Shown: piece after piece, positions 21,283 through 33,089 of the stretch | How positions within the stretch are numbered: position 1 is the first letter of the stretch | How the letters are laid out: every line of letters begins with the position of its first letter | Assembly (NCBI GenBank): GCA_018296165.2 | Contig: JACKQL020000048.1 | Span: 186,001-250,000, forward strand | Length of the DNA stretch: 64,000 nt | Reading direction: 5' to 3' | DNA from: Termitomyces sp. T153 | Lineage: Eukaryota > Basidiomycota > Agaricomycetes > Agaricales > Lyophyllaceae | The notes under the pieces: generated by a model | Seen by the model: the letters and a program-made list of their open reading frames with translations, nothing else | Database searches by the model: none | Told to the model about the DNA's origin: nothing | Translations under genes and position numbers: made by a program

Positions 21283-23288
21283 ATGTCGAACATTATTCGG
21301 CCTGAGTGAGTGCATAGGAACCTAGAGAGTTGATCGTGTCTAACAGAGCATTAGGCTCGGACCCATGTTAATTGGGGTCTTCTTTAATATGATTCTTTAT
21401 GGGGTGAGACCATTCCATGAACCTATTCCTGCCATTAAGGTTCACGCCTTGTGTTCAGGTCTTGATAGTACAAGTAAGTAACCCTGTAATACTTCCTTGG
21501 CACATCCTTTGAACTTGCTGGAGGAAGACATACACCTACTATCAGTTGTACAAGAGGTGAGTATGCCATATTTTGACATCCCCAGCACATCTCATGCAGG
21601 CTTCCAATACCGCACAGCGACATTGTCTGGATTCGGTATCTCGTAAGTCCCGACCTAACGCAAACTGCTTTGTACAGATTGTTTCCTACGGTCGTATTAG
21701 GTGATTTATTTATTCATAGTAGAAACAGCAAACACCGCCTTTGATATGTTCACTATGTACGAACCTCTTATCCTTCGTTTTGGTGCAGAATTTCTTTTTC
21801 ATTCTAACTTTTGGCGAGTAATTTTGACTCTTTTATCAGGATCTACAGAAGAGACTACGCTTTTCCCGACGTGTATGTAATACATTCTCAAACCGTTTTA
21901 GTAACCATTCCTCACTTCCTATCAAGTCTTCGCTAGCGGTATGTTTTTTGTCTCTACCGTTCTTTCGTTGAGTTTTCCTGATTATCATGTGCAGAACCCA
22001 TCGTCATCGCAAGCACCTTGACTCATTCGCATCTTGTTTTGATGTTGATATCAATCGCAGGTAGCTGTATCCACTCCGATTCAGCTATTCTTTGCCTGGC
22101 GGATTTTGAAGCTCACCAAGTCGAATTGGATACCTCTGATTATATCGTTACTTGCTATCGTTTCTTTTGGTGAACATTCTATAATCTATCCTATAATCTA
22201 TCTGATGATGAGGTTTCTCTTATCTGATACAGTAGGTGGATGCTGGACTGGAATCAAGATCGCCATTGTCAAGCTCTTCAAGGATAAACCCCAACTTATT
22301 AAACCAGCCCTCGTCTGGTTTTTGCCCGCCTGCATTGCTGACGTCTTGATTACCATCTCTCTGGTCTACAGTCTTGTATACTTTGGTTCACATTTTCAAC
22401 CATGCTGTTCTCATTGTCTCCCAGTACAAGCACAAGACCGGATTTGTTGCGTCTGACCATGTGATTTCCAAGATTATCAGGAGTATGACCCATTCTTGTA
22501 TACGCGAGGCTCCGAACCTGATAGTGTTTCCCAAGTGACGATTCAAACTGGAATGTTGACGTGAGTTCACATAGACGGATGTGTCAGCAGGTGCTGAGTG
22601 AGTTTGATAGTTCGTTCTTCGCTATTGGTGATGTGGTATTCTTTACGGGTGGGTTTATTACCTTTTTGCTTTCAGTCATATTCTAATCGTCCACGTCCTT
22701 AAGCGCTTCCTGCATGCATATCACTCTCAATTCCTATATTCATATTGACTCCTTTATAGAACGCTACCTAGTAAGTGGTCTTTTGTCCTTCAGATTGTGA
22801 TTTTGAGACGTATATTTCAAGCAACTTCTTATGGGATCTTACTCTTTCCAAACTGTATTGCAATTGCCTCATGTCGACACTCAATTCGAGAGCTTTATTC
22901 AGTGGGAATGTCAAAAGTTCACTACAGACCAGGATCTCAGAGGGAAATATACAACGTCAGGTATGTGGATTATATAGTTTGCATAGGGTCACAAAAGTCA
23001 CACCATTCTTGAAGATTGCCAACTCTGGCAGTTCCGTATGTCTCAATTTGTATCTTCTTCAAGTTCAGTGAACTAACATCCTCAGGATGACACTTTCGCA
23101 ACATTTGAGTTTGGTGCTCAAAGATCCTATAACCATGCAGCCTCATATGGTAGGAATGTTGAACTTGGAATTACAGTGACAAAGGTGAGTTTTCCAGAAT
23201 GTTCTGATCCATTTGCTTTATATCTCCTCTGTAGGTTGTGGAGCGTATGGATGATCCGCAACCATTGCATCCGCACAGTACACAATGA
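21283..23288 (+). CDS. DUF6534-family multi-pass membrane protein, 17 exons
   Basis: This is a spliced gene reconstructed by hand. Exons: 21283-21305, 21349-21403, 21459-21473, 21528-21556, 21618-21642, 21701-21782, 21840-21872, 21927-21938, 21995-22008, 22061-22169, 22236-22375, 22425-22482, 22536-22560, 22611-22648, 22794-22960, 23086-23184, 23235-23288. They total 978 nt (325 residues) with no stop and a consistent phase throughout. All introns are GT-AG except 22009-22060, which is GC-AG. Family hallmarks include GPMLIGVFFNMILYG, VETANTAFDMFTMYEPLI, STPIQLFFAWRI, VWFLPACIADVLI, MTIQTGMLT and WDLTLSKLYCNCLMSTLN. The family consists of fungal seven-helix membrane proteins of unknown function. 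The start rests on the first ATG that splices in frame. The intron 22649-22793 is the least certain, because an alternative puts a tiny exon inside it. It appears intact, unlike everything around it. Confidence 0.82.
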
Positions 23289-24740
23289 ACATACATACAT
23301 GTATAAAAAGCATATTTCATTCCTTCCATAGCCATTGTATGAGATCTCTATGCCAGGCCTTATCTGTATTGAGCATGCTCCTGAAGTCATTTCAGTGCTC
23401 ATAGTGCCCATATACTGACATTAATTCCAAGCAGGAAATTGGTGGAGAAGCATGAGCCCTTAATAAATTCCAAGATTGATGGCAGCATTGTCAGCCTGTC
23501 AGCCACCCATCATATGAGTTCCCTCATAGTGAAGTCATCTTCAGGTAAATTGGCACTGAAACTGATGTAATAAGTTGCACATTAAATTCATGCAATAAAA
23601 CCAGGGTAGTTAGATCTAGTTGATCACTTCACAGAAAGCTGTTTTATAGAAGTCACTTGAACCTTGGTTTTTTTTGGTGGCATGTTTTCAACTTTTTGTT
23701 GGAAGGCAACTTGACATATCTCCATCTCCCAGGAATTGGGCAGAAGAAATCCATTGGCTTCAAGTTGCATGTTTTAACATAGGGGGATTGGACCTCCATG
23801 TCACCAAGAAAGGACTGCTTTTATGCACAAAGTTCAAATTTTTAACAATCTGGAAGACAGTGTGGGACTCAATGACCTTTTATAACCATGATACCTATGA
23901 AACCTCCCTTGGACACTTCTTGATCTATTACTCCCATCCTTCCCTTCCAGGGTCCTTGTCTTTCTTTCTTTGAGTTCATAGTGAGTGTGATCCACATCTT
24001 CTCATCCCCAGAGGCCTCTGAGTACTATGTCTGGCCTTCCATGCTCCTGCTTACCTTCTGCATTTGTTGTTGGCTAGGCTCTCCTCTGCCAGTTCCAACC
24101 AAGGTGGGACACCAGATCACATTGCTTGTTGACTATCTTTTCTCCACTGTCAATGCTACCATCACTTGCCTTCAATGCCTTGTACTTTCCAAGGACACTG
24201 TGGAGGGTGTTCCTGAGGCTAAGAAGACCAAAATTGGAGGCTCTCCCTGTATGTGTCTCTGTTTGTCCACTCTTCCTTCCTTGTCTCATTGTCCTTTTAG
24301 CCAGCTTCAAGCCTGGTAGCTCATATGCTCTTTCCCTTTTCAAGGACATTGACTGTTTTCTTGAGAAGTTTGGCAACATCTCCAAGACTGTTATGCAAGA
24401 CTATTCCCATGTCCTTGAGCAGACTGCCCAGACTCAGATCTTCTCCCTCAACATTGTGTACCAGACTGCCCAAGCAGTTGATTGATTGCCATGAGGTAGT
24501 CCATGTTATTCTTGAGCATTGTGATGTGCAGGGCACTGGCTGCCTGCTCAACAAGCTCCATATGTCTAAAAATAAACCTTCTCAGGCATGTTTCTCCCTC
24601 TTTTCCTTCTCTCCTCTGCTCTAACTGTCCCTGTAAATCCCTGCTGTAGAAGATGGCTCTGACATTGAGATCACTGAACCTTTTCCTATTGTGTTGAGGC
24701 TTCTGTTGAAGCTACCATTCAAAGGTTACTTCCTTATTTA
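23289..24740. other. No gene recognised
   Basis: CpG content falls again after about 23450. Plus-strand frames at 23674-23973, 23981-24319 and 24126-24485 overlap in different phases and include GSSYALSLFKDIDCFLEKFG. They may be remnants of one decayed gene, but I cannot name it. Confidence 0.35.
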
Positions 24741-24743
24741 CTC

Positions 24744-25793
24744 CTAGTACTTGGTCATAGCTCCAAATATAATGCATATTTGTTTTGGCCCTAGGTTCAA
24801 TTCTTGTTGTGCTTTATATCCATTTGCCTCTGGAACTTCTAGCATTATGTTGCCTTCTTCCACATCCATTCTTTGAACTCCTGGGTCCCCCAGCCTGACT
24901 TCTTTTAGATATATGTCATCTTCTCTTTGACCCTCATCTGCCTCCTGTAACTCCTTCAACTTTTCTGGTGAGATATCTATCCAGTCCTCCAATCCAGCAA
25001 GCAGAGTGATATGCTTCCTTGCCTTATATGGTACTACCCTGAATGTAGCTTCCTGCTCATGCTATATTGATCCATCTAGCTCTGTAATAACATAGTTTCC
25101 TCTTCTCATATGTGCTACCACCAGCATTGGGCCTAGGTATCATACTGCCATCTTGTTACTTAGCAACTTTGCTGCCTGGATATCCCATAACAGCAATAAG
25201 TCATATTGTTTAAAAACATAGTTCTTAATTACTACCTCATGCTCCTGTGCATATTCTACTGCCCAAGCCAGCTTCTACCTAATCACCCTCTCTCTCATCT
25301 CCTCTACATGTTGATAGTGCTTTGCTGGGGCCCTGGCCCATAAGCCTATCAATTCCCCTGTTGACATTGGTCCATCTGGCTAATCTATCAACCAAGTGGC
25401 TTTGACTAGGTCTAATGGTAGATTTGAATGGGTACTTGTCACCATGAAAAATGATGAGCACCCAGACCATTTCTGCACCATAATTCTGTCTGGCCACATC
25501 ACATGGTAGAAGAACCAATATTACTTCCACTGGTCTTCACCACAGGCCTTGTACAATGCCTACCACACATCCTAGTGTGGTCACTCTATCTTCCCATTTG
25601 TGCATGAGTCATACAGCCCAATTGCGATCCCCTTAATCCCATACTTCTTCTCCAACCAGTGTATCACCTTCTTTAACTGTCCTGCATTGTCTGTCACAAT
25701 GTTCCATATACACCTCCATCTGCATATAACTTCCTCAAACAACCATTGCCCTATTAGTTTATGGTTGTCCTTCCATAATGCCTTGCTTTCCAT
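24744..25793 (-). pseudogene. Gypsy family D integrase relic
   Basis: Read on the minus strand, 25793-25581 gives IGQWLFEEVICRWRCIWNIV, then TDNAGQLKKVIHWLEKKYGI, ending NGKIE. This is an integrase core with the second Asp and the final Glu visible. Downstream, in shifting frames, come EYAQEHEVVIKNYVFKQYDL and YLGPMLVVAHMRRGNYVITE with LDGSI, the C-terminal barrel region, and then an EDWIDISPEKLKELQEADE tail. Frameshifts and stops are common. This family differs from Gypsy A and C. A related C-terminal piece in the opposite orientation lies at 62474-62960. Confidence 0.7.
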
Positions 25794-25936
25794 CTAGGAT
25801 GAAAGTGCACAGTGGCCATGCACAACATACTTACACTCATTAGATGCTGGTGTCATATGCATGGTGTAAATGTGGATGGTCTCAAAGATTGTCAGTGTAT
25901 ATGTTACTGAGGGCTCTTGCAGTACCATCCACCTAC

Positions 25937-26780
25937 ATGTTGTGTTGCTCAGCATGCGACCATTGATTTGCTCATCAAGATGCTTAATATGTAGTACTGA
26001 GTCAGTAACATATAGTACAAAATTATAGACTTCTAAGAAACAGAATGACAACAGCTTGAGTCAAGAAAAATGAGGGCTAAATAAGTAGGACAGACAGGGC
26101 ATTGACTTACAAGGAAAACACCAAAAACAATCTGATCTACAAGCCTCTCAAATTCAAATTTGCAGGCTGTGGACAGTGTGCAGAATGCTATACAGTCAGT
26201 AATGAGCAGATTGAGATTTTGTGTGGCCCAAGTGCTGCACAACTACTTGGGATGGCATCATTGTGCATGTCTGGTTGACACTTGATTGGTTGGATGGTGT
26301 CATCGAGGGGGGTTTGTCAACAACGATGAGTTCCTGTGTCTGGTTGAGGATTGGTTGGTCATTGTTGTGGTCCAGTTTGATGACACAAGACAGAGACTCA
26401 TGAGCCTGAAGCTTGTTAATTCTGCGTAGTCATAGAAAAATCTCAATACTGACCTGTGACAGATGGATGGAAATAGTGGACCCTAGGCAGATGTTATCAT
26501 ACAGGATCTTAAAATTAGGCATCGTGGTCAGCTCTGTGCTGGTGTATTTGAGCTGAAAGATTGACATTGTGATGGGGTTATGAGAAAGAATGTGCATTTG
26601 TGATCATTTGGCTACCCTAACTCTAGATTAGATTTATTTGCCTCAAGTCTTGGTAAATCCTGGCCAGTTCCTTCCTTACTCTGAGCACTTCTCTCATCAT
26701 GCAGTCCAACTTGGAATCTGATGGGCGCCTCTAAAACACTTGGGCAGATCACGGGCTACAGCGCACTTGACACTGATAGC
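25937..26780. repeat. Outer inverted repeat, left copy
   Basis: This stretch is inverted relative to 61200-62050. In an 88-base part aligned by eye (26141-26228) about ten bases differ, mostly transitions, so the pair is old. A minus-strand translation gives runs such as LNQTQELIVVDKPPS in both copies, interrupted by stops. No domain is recognised. Confidence 0.75.
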
Positions 26781-27400
26781 GAGTCCATAGCAAACACAAA
26801 CTGCTTGTGGAATGATTCTGTTTTGACCAGCAATTTGAACATGTCTTGTATTGCAATGACAATTATACGTACTCTCTGAACCAAGACAGCCACAATCCCA
26901 ATCAAAGTACCACCAGCTTGGACAATGATGGACCCAAAAATGACTATCCTGGCATTCAATAGAACTTCTCTGTAGCAGAGAGCTAAAGTTACGCATAGGG
27001 GAGTCAGTGATGGTCTCTTGAGAGCGCATGGCAAGTGCTGGAGTGTGTTATGTATATACAGGACTTGTTGGCTGCACCGAGAAAAGTGCAGCATCTAGGC
27101 TTGACTGCTGTTCATTTGTGGTATTTGCATTCAGCCACTGGGTCGGTACTCCAATGCCAAGACTGCTACTGCGATGCGGAGTATACACTGGGCTTGTTGG
27201 TTTTGCAGAGAAGATCACGTCTATGCTTTGCTGTGGGGGCCTTGTTGGAGAAGTAAAATCTGGGCTTGCGAGTTTGTCCTTGCCTACAGAATCTAATGCA
27301 TGAGAAGACCGACATTACAATGAGAGAGAGTAAGTAGCATTTACTGATGGCCTCATACACACTATTTGCATCACTTGCAGACAACACCATCAACGTCTTT
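26781..27400 (-). other. Unrecognised minus-strand exon-like sequence
   Basis: Minus-strand open stretches of 75-112 codons (27393-27166 and 27094-26756) include hydrophobic runs such as IVQAGGTLIGIVAVLV and a segment IAIQDMFKLLVKTESFHKQF. GT and AG sites are plentiful, but I could not fit a gene model or a family. Confidence 0.3.
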
Positions 27401-27414
27401 GATGTCTTGTGATT

Positions 27415-29912
27415 TCAGTTGAAAATCCTATTCATGAACAATGCTGATCTTCCAACGCCTGAGCTCTTTTTGGGAGACAACACCGGCCACCCAATGCCTG
27501 GACCATTGAAAAGTCCATTCCTGTTCTCAATTTCGCCACCATTCTCTGCTGGTGTAGGAATGACTGACCAATCCTCCAACATTTCCAACGATGCAGACAT
27601 GCTGTCTCGGAGTTGGGAACTACTCGTCAGTGAGGTTTTTGAGGAACTTGCAAAATGCTTGAGGCTAGTAAAATACTGCAAAGATCTAGGGGATGTCTGT
27701 GCAGGGGACTTGATCTCTGCATCCCGCACCATGGCACCAGCTGGCACAACCTCTTTTTCTGGTATCAGAGTAATTGCTAAGGGGGTGGATGTGCTTTGAA
27801 AAAAAGGCAGTTCAGGCAGCGGGCAAAAGGAGAGGGTCACACATTTCTCTTTGTGGGCCTCACTGTCCACTGACTCGTCCCATTTCTGTGCCAACTTGCT
27901 CCTGAGGAGCGGATTGCAGAAGACACTTTTTGACTGACTCGCTGATGCTTCCTGCTTCACATGAGCCTTAGCTATGGTAGCATGCTTCTTCTTTTCTTCC
28001 TTGGCCTTGACAACTGGCTGCTTCTCCCTTTCCTCTCCCCCCTTCATTTTCCCTTGTCTTTCCTTATATGCAACAACTCAGCCAGCTCTCCATACCCAGG
28101 GCTTGTCATGGGCTCCAGCTCACTGGACTTCTTTGGTGTCTCTGACACCTTTGCATAAACATCTAAGTATGAGGAAGTCATTGTCATTGGTAGCTCCGTC
28201 ACCTTCTTATGTACAACGGCCGAGAATGACCCAGTACTTGTACCTTGCTCTAGCGAGACTTGAGTATGGGACAAGAAGTGCAAAATCTCATGTCCTTTGC
28301 TGAATTTGGAGACTTCTGGCTCAGGAGTAGGTGGTAAGTAATCATGCTTGTTAGGTGTAGTGCCAGATCTTTGAGATTCAGGGGTAGATACAGTGGTGGA
28401 TGTAATGTGGGTTGCAAGGTGGCTCGGGCTCGCCACAAACATGCTTGCTGGACATGCATTCCCACCTTGTGGAGAGGTGAACATCTCAGTAGGTTTGGTG
28501 ACAGACGAAGTTGCGGGGACATGCATGGTCAGTCTTGGTACAGCAGGAGTAGCCTCAGATTGAGTATCGAGTTTTAGTTCTAGATCAGGTATAGATTTCA
28601 TGGTATTCATTGAGATCTTTGGTTCTTGGGACATTGAGGGAGTTTCCATAACTGGTGGTCAGTATGATGGAGGGGCGGCAAGAGGAGAAATCTGCCCTGG
28701 GAACATGTCTTGAATATTTGCAACGACCTTGCTGAGATCATGTACAGCGTTGACAAGGCTGAAGGGACCCAGAGGAGAAAGCTCACCTTTGCTTGTGGTT
28801 GACAAAGATGCAGTGCTTTTGGCTGGGCTCAAATAGAGCTTGTCATTTACTAGCTCTACAACTTTTGATTCGGTCGTAATTATAGTGTTGGGAGCCAATG
28901 TAATGACAGGTGAAACAAGCCCTGTTAACTTGTTTGTAGATTCCGCCATGTTAGGTTTTGCAGATATCAGAGTCCTTGGAGCAGATACCCCAGCAGATAC
29001 AGTTACAACTTCAGGTACAGATTCCTCCGCTGCGGAAATAACAAGTGATTTCGACTGCTCATCTGAAGGTGAAAGGACAATTGACGGAGTGGAAAGTTGA
29101 GGAGGAATGGCTGGTTCAGGAACTGGAGCTGGCTCATCAGATGGAGCTGTTGCATCTGACGGGGACAAAACCTGATGCTGAGCAGGGGCCACGTCTACTT
29201 TTTCTTGATGATCCGGAACAGATGACGGTAGTGCTGGGACAGATGCAATGCTTGTAGAGCTTTCTATTCTATCACATGTCGATGTCTGGACAGGTGCTCC
29301 ACTAGAAATAGCGGGGCACAGGGACACTTCAGTTTGACTGCCTGCCTCCACTTTACAAGCCAACTCAAGCACATTTGCAAATCAAGATGAAGTAGTGTGA
29401 GCAGGCTCTCTGCTGCCTGTATACTGAGGCATCAGCATAGAACCTGTTGTTTGTGGAATGATAGTTCCTATTGTCCCCATGTGCTGAGGTGTAAGCCCCA
29501 TGAGTGGCAGAGATGGTGACAATGTCAACGATGGCAATGATGGAAGATATTCACCATCCATCTCACCACCATTACAGGCCACATCCAAATTTGGCATTGA
29601 CACAATGCATCCTGTATCAAATGTATCAAATGGCAACCTGGCATGGCCGACACCAGGAATTCTGCTTGCAGCTTGCATGCCCAATATACAATTCCCATAC
29701 AACTCACTGTGCCTCTTTTGCAGTGCATTCTCAGCCATGGGTGGTGCACCAAGTCCCAAACTGCCTCTGGGGACTGGTATGCTGCTCTTCTTTTTGAACT
29801 TTGCTATCTTGTCATGCAGACAGGCCGAGTTGGGCACCACACCAGGTGTAAGGAGTATTGAGGGCAATGACAGGCGGTCGGAAGTTGCCAGTGCAGCATT
29901 TTGCTGCTCCAA
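27415..29912 (-). pseudogene. Long Ser/Thr/Pro-rich reading frame with two TGA stops and one frameshift
   Basis: From 29912 to 28044 one frame stays open except for TGA at 29382 and at 28659. A shift near 28044 then leads to a further 210 codons down to 27415. Together about 830 residues share one low-complexity, probably disordered composition. Examples are PSDEPAPVPEP, TPSIVLSPSDEQSKS and a basic stretch EEREKQPVVKAKEEKKKH. The frame may continue upstream of 29912. TGA is the expected decay product of CGA codons. I do not recognise a domain. The stops could also mark introns. CpG content is higher than in the neighbouring repeats. Confidence 0.5.
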
Positions 29913-30156
29913 GCAGCTGTCCGCTCCTTGAGGTTGCCTGGCTGTAGTGGACCCTTGGAGTTCCTGTTGGTGAGGTCAGTGTCATGTACAATGAGGAAGA
30001 GGACGTATTCACTGACATTTTCAGTTCTGAAAAAGTGTTAGATGTGCTACAAGCCAGCCAGCAACTGTAGATATCAGGGTAATGGAAGATCAAACTTCAA
30101 GCGAAGCAATGAATGGAGGTGGCACACACACTTCAGGAGATGTAGCGTGTTTCCTG

Positions 30157-32759
30157 TGAAGATGCTTGACCATGAGTTCTGCAAGGGTTGCCAATGTTTT
30201 GGTGACCTGCACTTGTGGTAAATTGAGAAACAGAAAAGAATTAAAAGCTTAGATTAATAAACTTACACAAAATGACAAAAGGAACAATCTTTCACCAGAG
30301 ATTACATTGCATGATTCTCAATGTTTGATACAATTAACTAGTTTTTCCCTCCCTTGTTCCTTTTATCAGCCTGTGGTATATGAGAAAACTGAAGAAATAT
30401 AAATGAAAAGAGAACTGACCTTCCAGCAATCATGCCTGTCATAGACCCCCTCCTCCCCATCAATCTCCGTAATCATGTTCACACTCCAAGAGACCCAGAC
30501 ACACTTGATCCAGTCAGTACATTTGTTCCCCTTTACTTGACTGAAGCATTACTCACCAATGGCAAGGCATTCAACAAATATCCCATCACCTCAAGTTCTC
30601 TTTGAATGTGCACCCCCTGACACTTCTCCCACAAATGAGCCACAAACTTCATGGTGCAAATGTCATTGGCAGATCAAATGCACACATTGGTGTTGCACTG
30701 GATAGAGGCCTAGAATTGAATCAAAAGATACTCAAAGCAAAAGACCATATGCAAATCCATTGGCTCTTTTCCAGCTTGAGGACAGGGTACCCTTCGAGTT
30801 GAGACTTGCTTGGGTGAAGGACAGGGCAGCACATTGGAATCTTGAAGGACTTGGCATGCCTTGGCATATTGACAGTGTAGACAATGCTAGAGAAGTGCTA
30901 AGTAAGTCAAAAGAAGGAAATAGAATGACTTACTTGTCAGAGATGGTGGTTCAAGTGAAGGAGATGGTCAAGGAAACAGACACCTTAAATATGACAGAGC
31001 AATGGGGTCTTCTGAAGAATTAGAACTGGAATATTATCCCAGAGCTCAGACAATCATAAGAGTGAGTGAGTTTGGGTGAACCCAGGTGTTATGAGTAAGG
31101 GATAAAGCTTGGGTAAACTCAGAGCTCATCAATGGTGGTATTTGACACACAGAAGAGACTGTCTTGTTCCCAAGGCACCTTACAGGTGTACATCAAGCCC
31201 CATGCCTTAAAAGTCACTCAGCAAAGGAGGAAATTTGAGAGTTGGGGTTTCCAAACCCAAAACTTGAGAGGGAGTGTGAGTGAGTTTGGATGTATCCAGA
31301 ACTTGTGAGGGAAGGATAGAGCTTGGGGAAACCAAGCTCAAGTCCAGTCCTACTTTGATGGAGTTTGATGATTATGTAATTTGTCCATGGAAAACACAAT
31401 GAGCATCAAGCGAGTGGGTGTGATCTGCAAGCAATACATTGGAAAAATAGATCTTTGAGGTAGCATCATGGTGATACAGATGCCTTAGTCCATCAAAGCT
31501 ATGCCATAGAGAGATCCTTAAGATCACTCAGCACAACAGGAGTTTGAGTTGAGCCAAGAACTAGAACCAAGTGATCATGAGTTTGGGTTGGACCCAGAAC
31601 TTCACAGGCAGTGGCAGAGTTTGGATGAACTCAGAAGTGATACAGAAGTCAACAAGCTTGGGTGAACCCAGAACTTGTGAGGGAGGGACAGAGCTTGGGT
31701 GAACCCAGAGCTCATGGTCATTTCAACAAGTCAAAGTCTGACTTGACTGGTGTTTGATTCTTACATAACCCATCATGGGAATGCAATCAGCAATAAGCAG
31801 AATCATAGATAAGATTATGTATGAGTGTGTCAAGCAACAAAGACTACATTTTTGTAGGGACAATGGTTGAGTATCAGAAATGATAAATGTGAATCAAATT
31901 GATTTATTTGAGAGCAAAACTATAATAGTAATGAGTTCTGTAACTGACAGACAGTAAGTGCAAATGAGACTACTATCATCTGCTGGACTACATGTATCTA
32001 GACTTGGCACTGCAAGTTATTTAGATCTGATCAACATCAAGAGACTAGATCAAAATGAGTGAGTGTATTGATTGTGAGCTCAGAGAAAATAGAAAAATAG
32101 AACCAAGTGAGTGAGTTTGGGTTAGACCCAGAAGTTCAGAGGAAGTGATAGAGTTTGGATGAGCTCAGAAGTGATACAGAAGTCAACAAGCTTGGGTGAA
32201 CCCAGAACTTGTGAGGGAGGGACAGAGCTTGGGTGAACCCAGAGTTCATGGTCATTTCAACAAGTCAAAGTCCAACTTGACTGGTGTTTGATTCTTACAT
32301 TACCCATCATGGGAACATGATCAGTGATAAGCAGAATCATAGATAAGATTATGTATGAGTGTGTCAAGCAACAAAGACTACATTTTTGTAGGGACAACAG
32401 TCAAGTATCAGAAATGATAAATGTGAACAAAATTGATTCCTTTAAGAGCCAAACTATAATAATAATGAGTTCTCTAACTGACAGACAGTAAGTGCAAACA
32501 AGACTACTATCATCTGCTGGACTACATGTATCATATCAACTAGTTCTGCAAGTGAGGTAAGTTAAGGACTGGGTGAGGGTCCAACTTGGTTTGCAATCCA
32601 GGAACCAGAGTCTCAAATCACACCTTGTTGTAGAAGTTTGTGGGAAGCTTCACAGGAATGTTACTGTAAAGACATGTAGTCTCTTTGCATTTGCTGATTT
32701 GATGGATATGAGGAGCACTACCAGGGAGTCAATTTCTGAGGATGTTAGTGGTAGGACAA
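30157..32759 (+). repeat. Inner inverted repeat, left arm
   Basis: 2603 bp, inverted and nearly identical to 54199-56801. Predicted peptides of 61, 62 and 87 residues from the two arms are identical. A few mismatches are seen, several of them in the outermost 60 bases. Inside are two tandem copies of a unit of about 450 bp (31557-31997 and 32098-32531) carrying the palindromic motif AGCTTGGGTGAACCCAGA. Exon-like segments read on minus near 30680-30590 (KFVAHLWEKCQG) and 30212-30157 (LATLAELMVKHLH). Confidence 0.92.
31050..32260. repeat. Subterminal cluster of the 18-22 bp palindrome, left
   Basis: At least seven copies or variants of the imperfect palindrome GAGCTTGGGTGAACCCAGAGCTC occur, for example near 31069, 31108, 31322, 31652, 31690, 32190 and 32227. 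Spacing between close pairs is 37-38 bases. The mirror cluster lies at about 54700-55910. Confidence 0.8.
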
Positions 32760-33089
32760 CTGTGGTCTATGTAGTGAAGCAGTCTGGTAAAGTGTGGATC
32801 ATGCCAAGTTTGAATTTTGACTCTATATTCTCCACCATCAGACTCATCTGAACTCTGGCCATTCACTCCTAGAGATCTAATCATGAGAAGCATCTCATTC
32901 CAAGCCAGATTATTATCATATTCAACTTGGTCTTGACAATGACTGCTCCTCACAAGGTATAGCTTGAATGTGCTAGTTAGCCAATGAAAAGATGGAGAAA
33001 GGATACACATACTTGTTTCTGTCTCATCCTAACTTGCTTACAGTGACTCATAGCTTGAAACTTGGCTGTCATGCATAGAAGAACATCCT

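Noticed and set aside
30600..31023. Plus-strand gene in the left arm (66- and 87-codon frames)
   Set aside because: The frames overlap in different phases. Identity between arms explains their recurrence, and no family or splice model supports coding, although captured exon sequence is possible.
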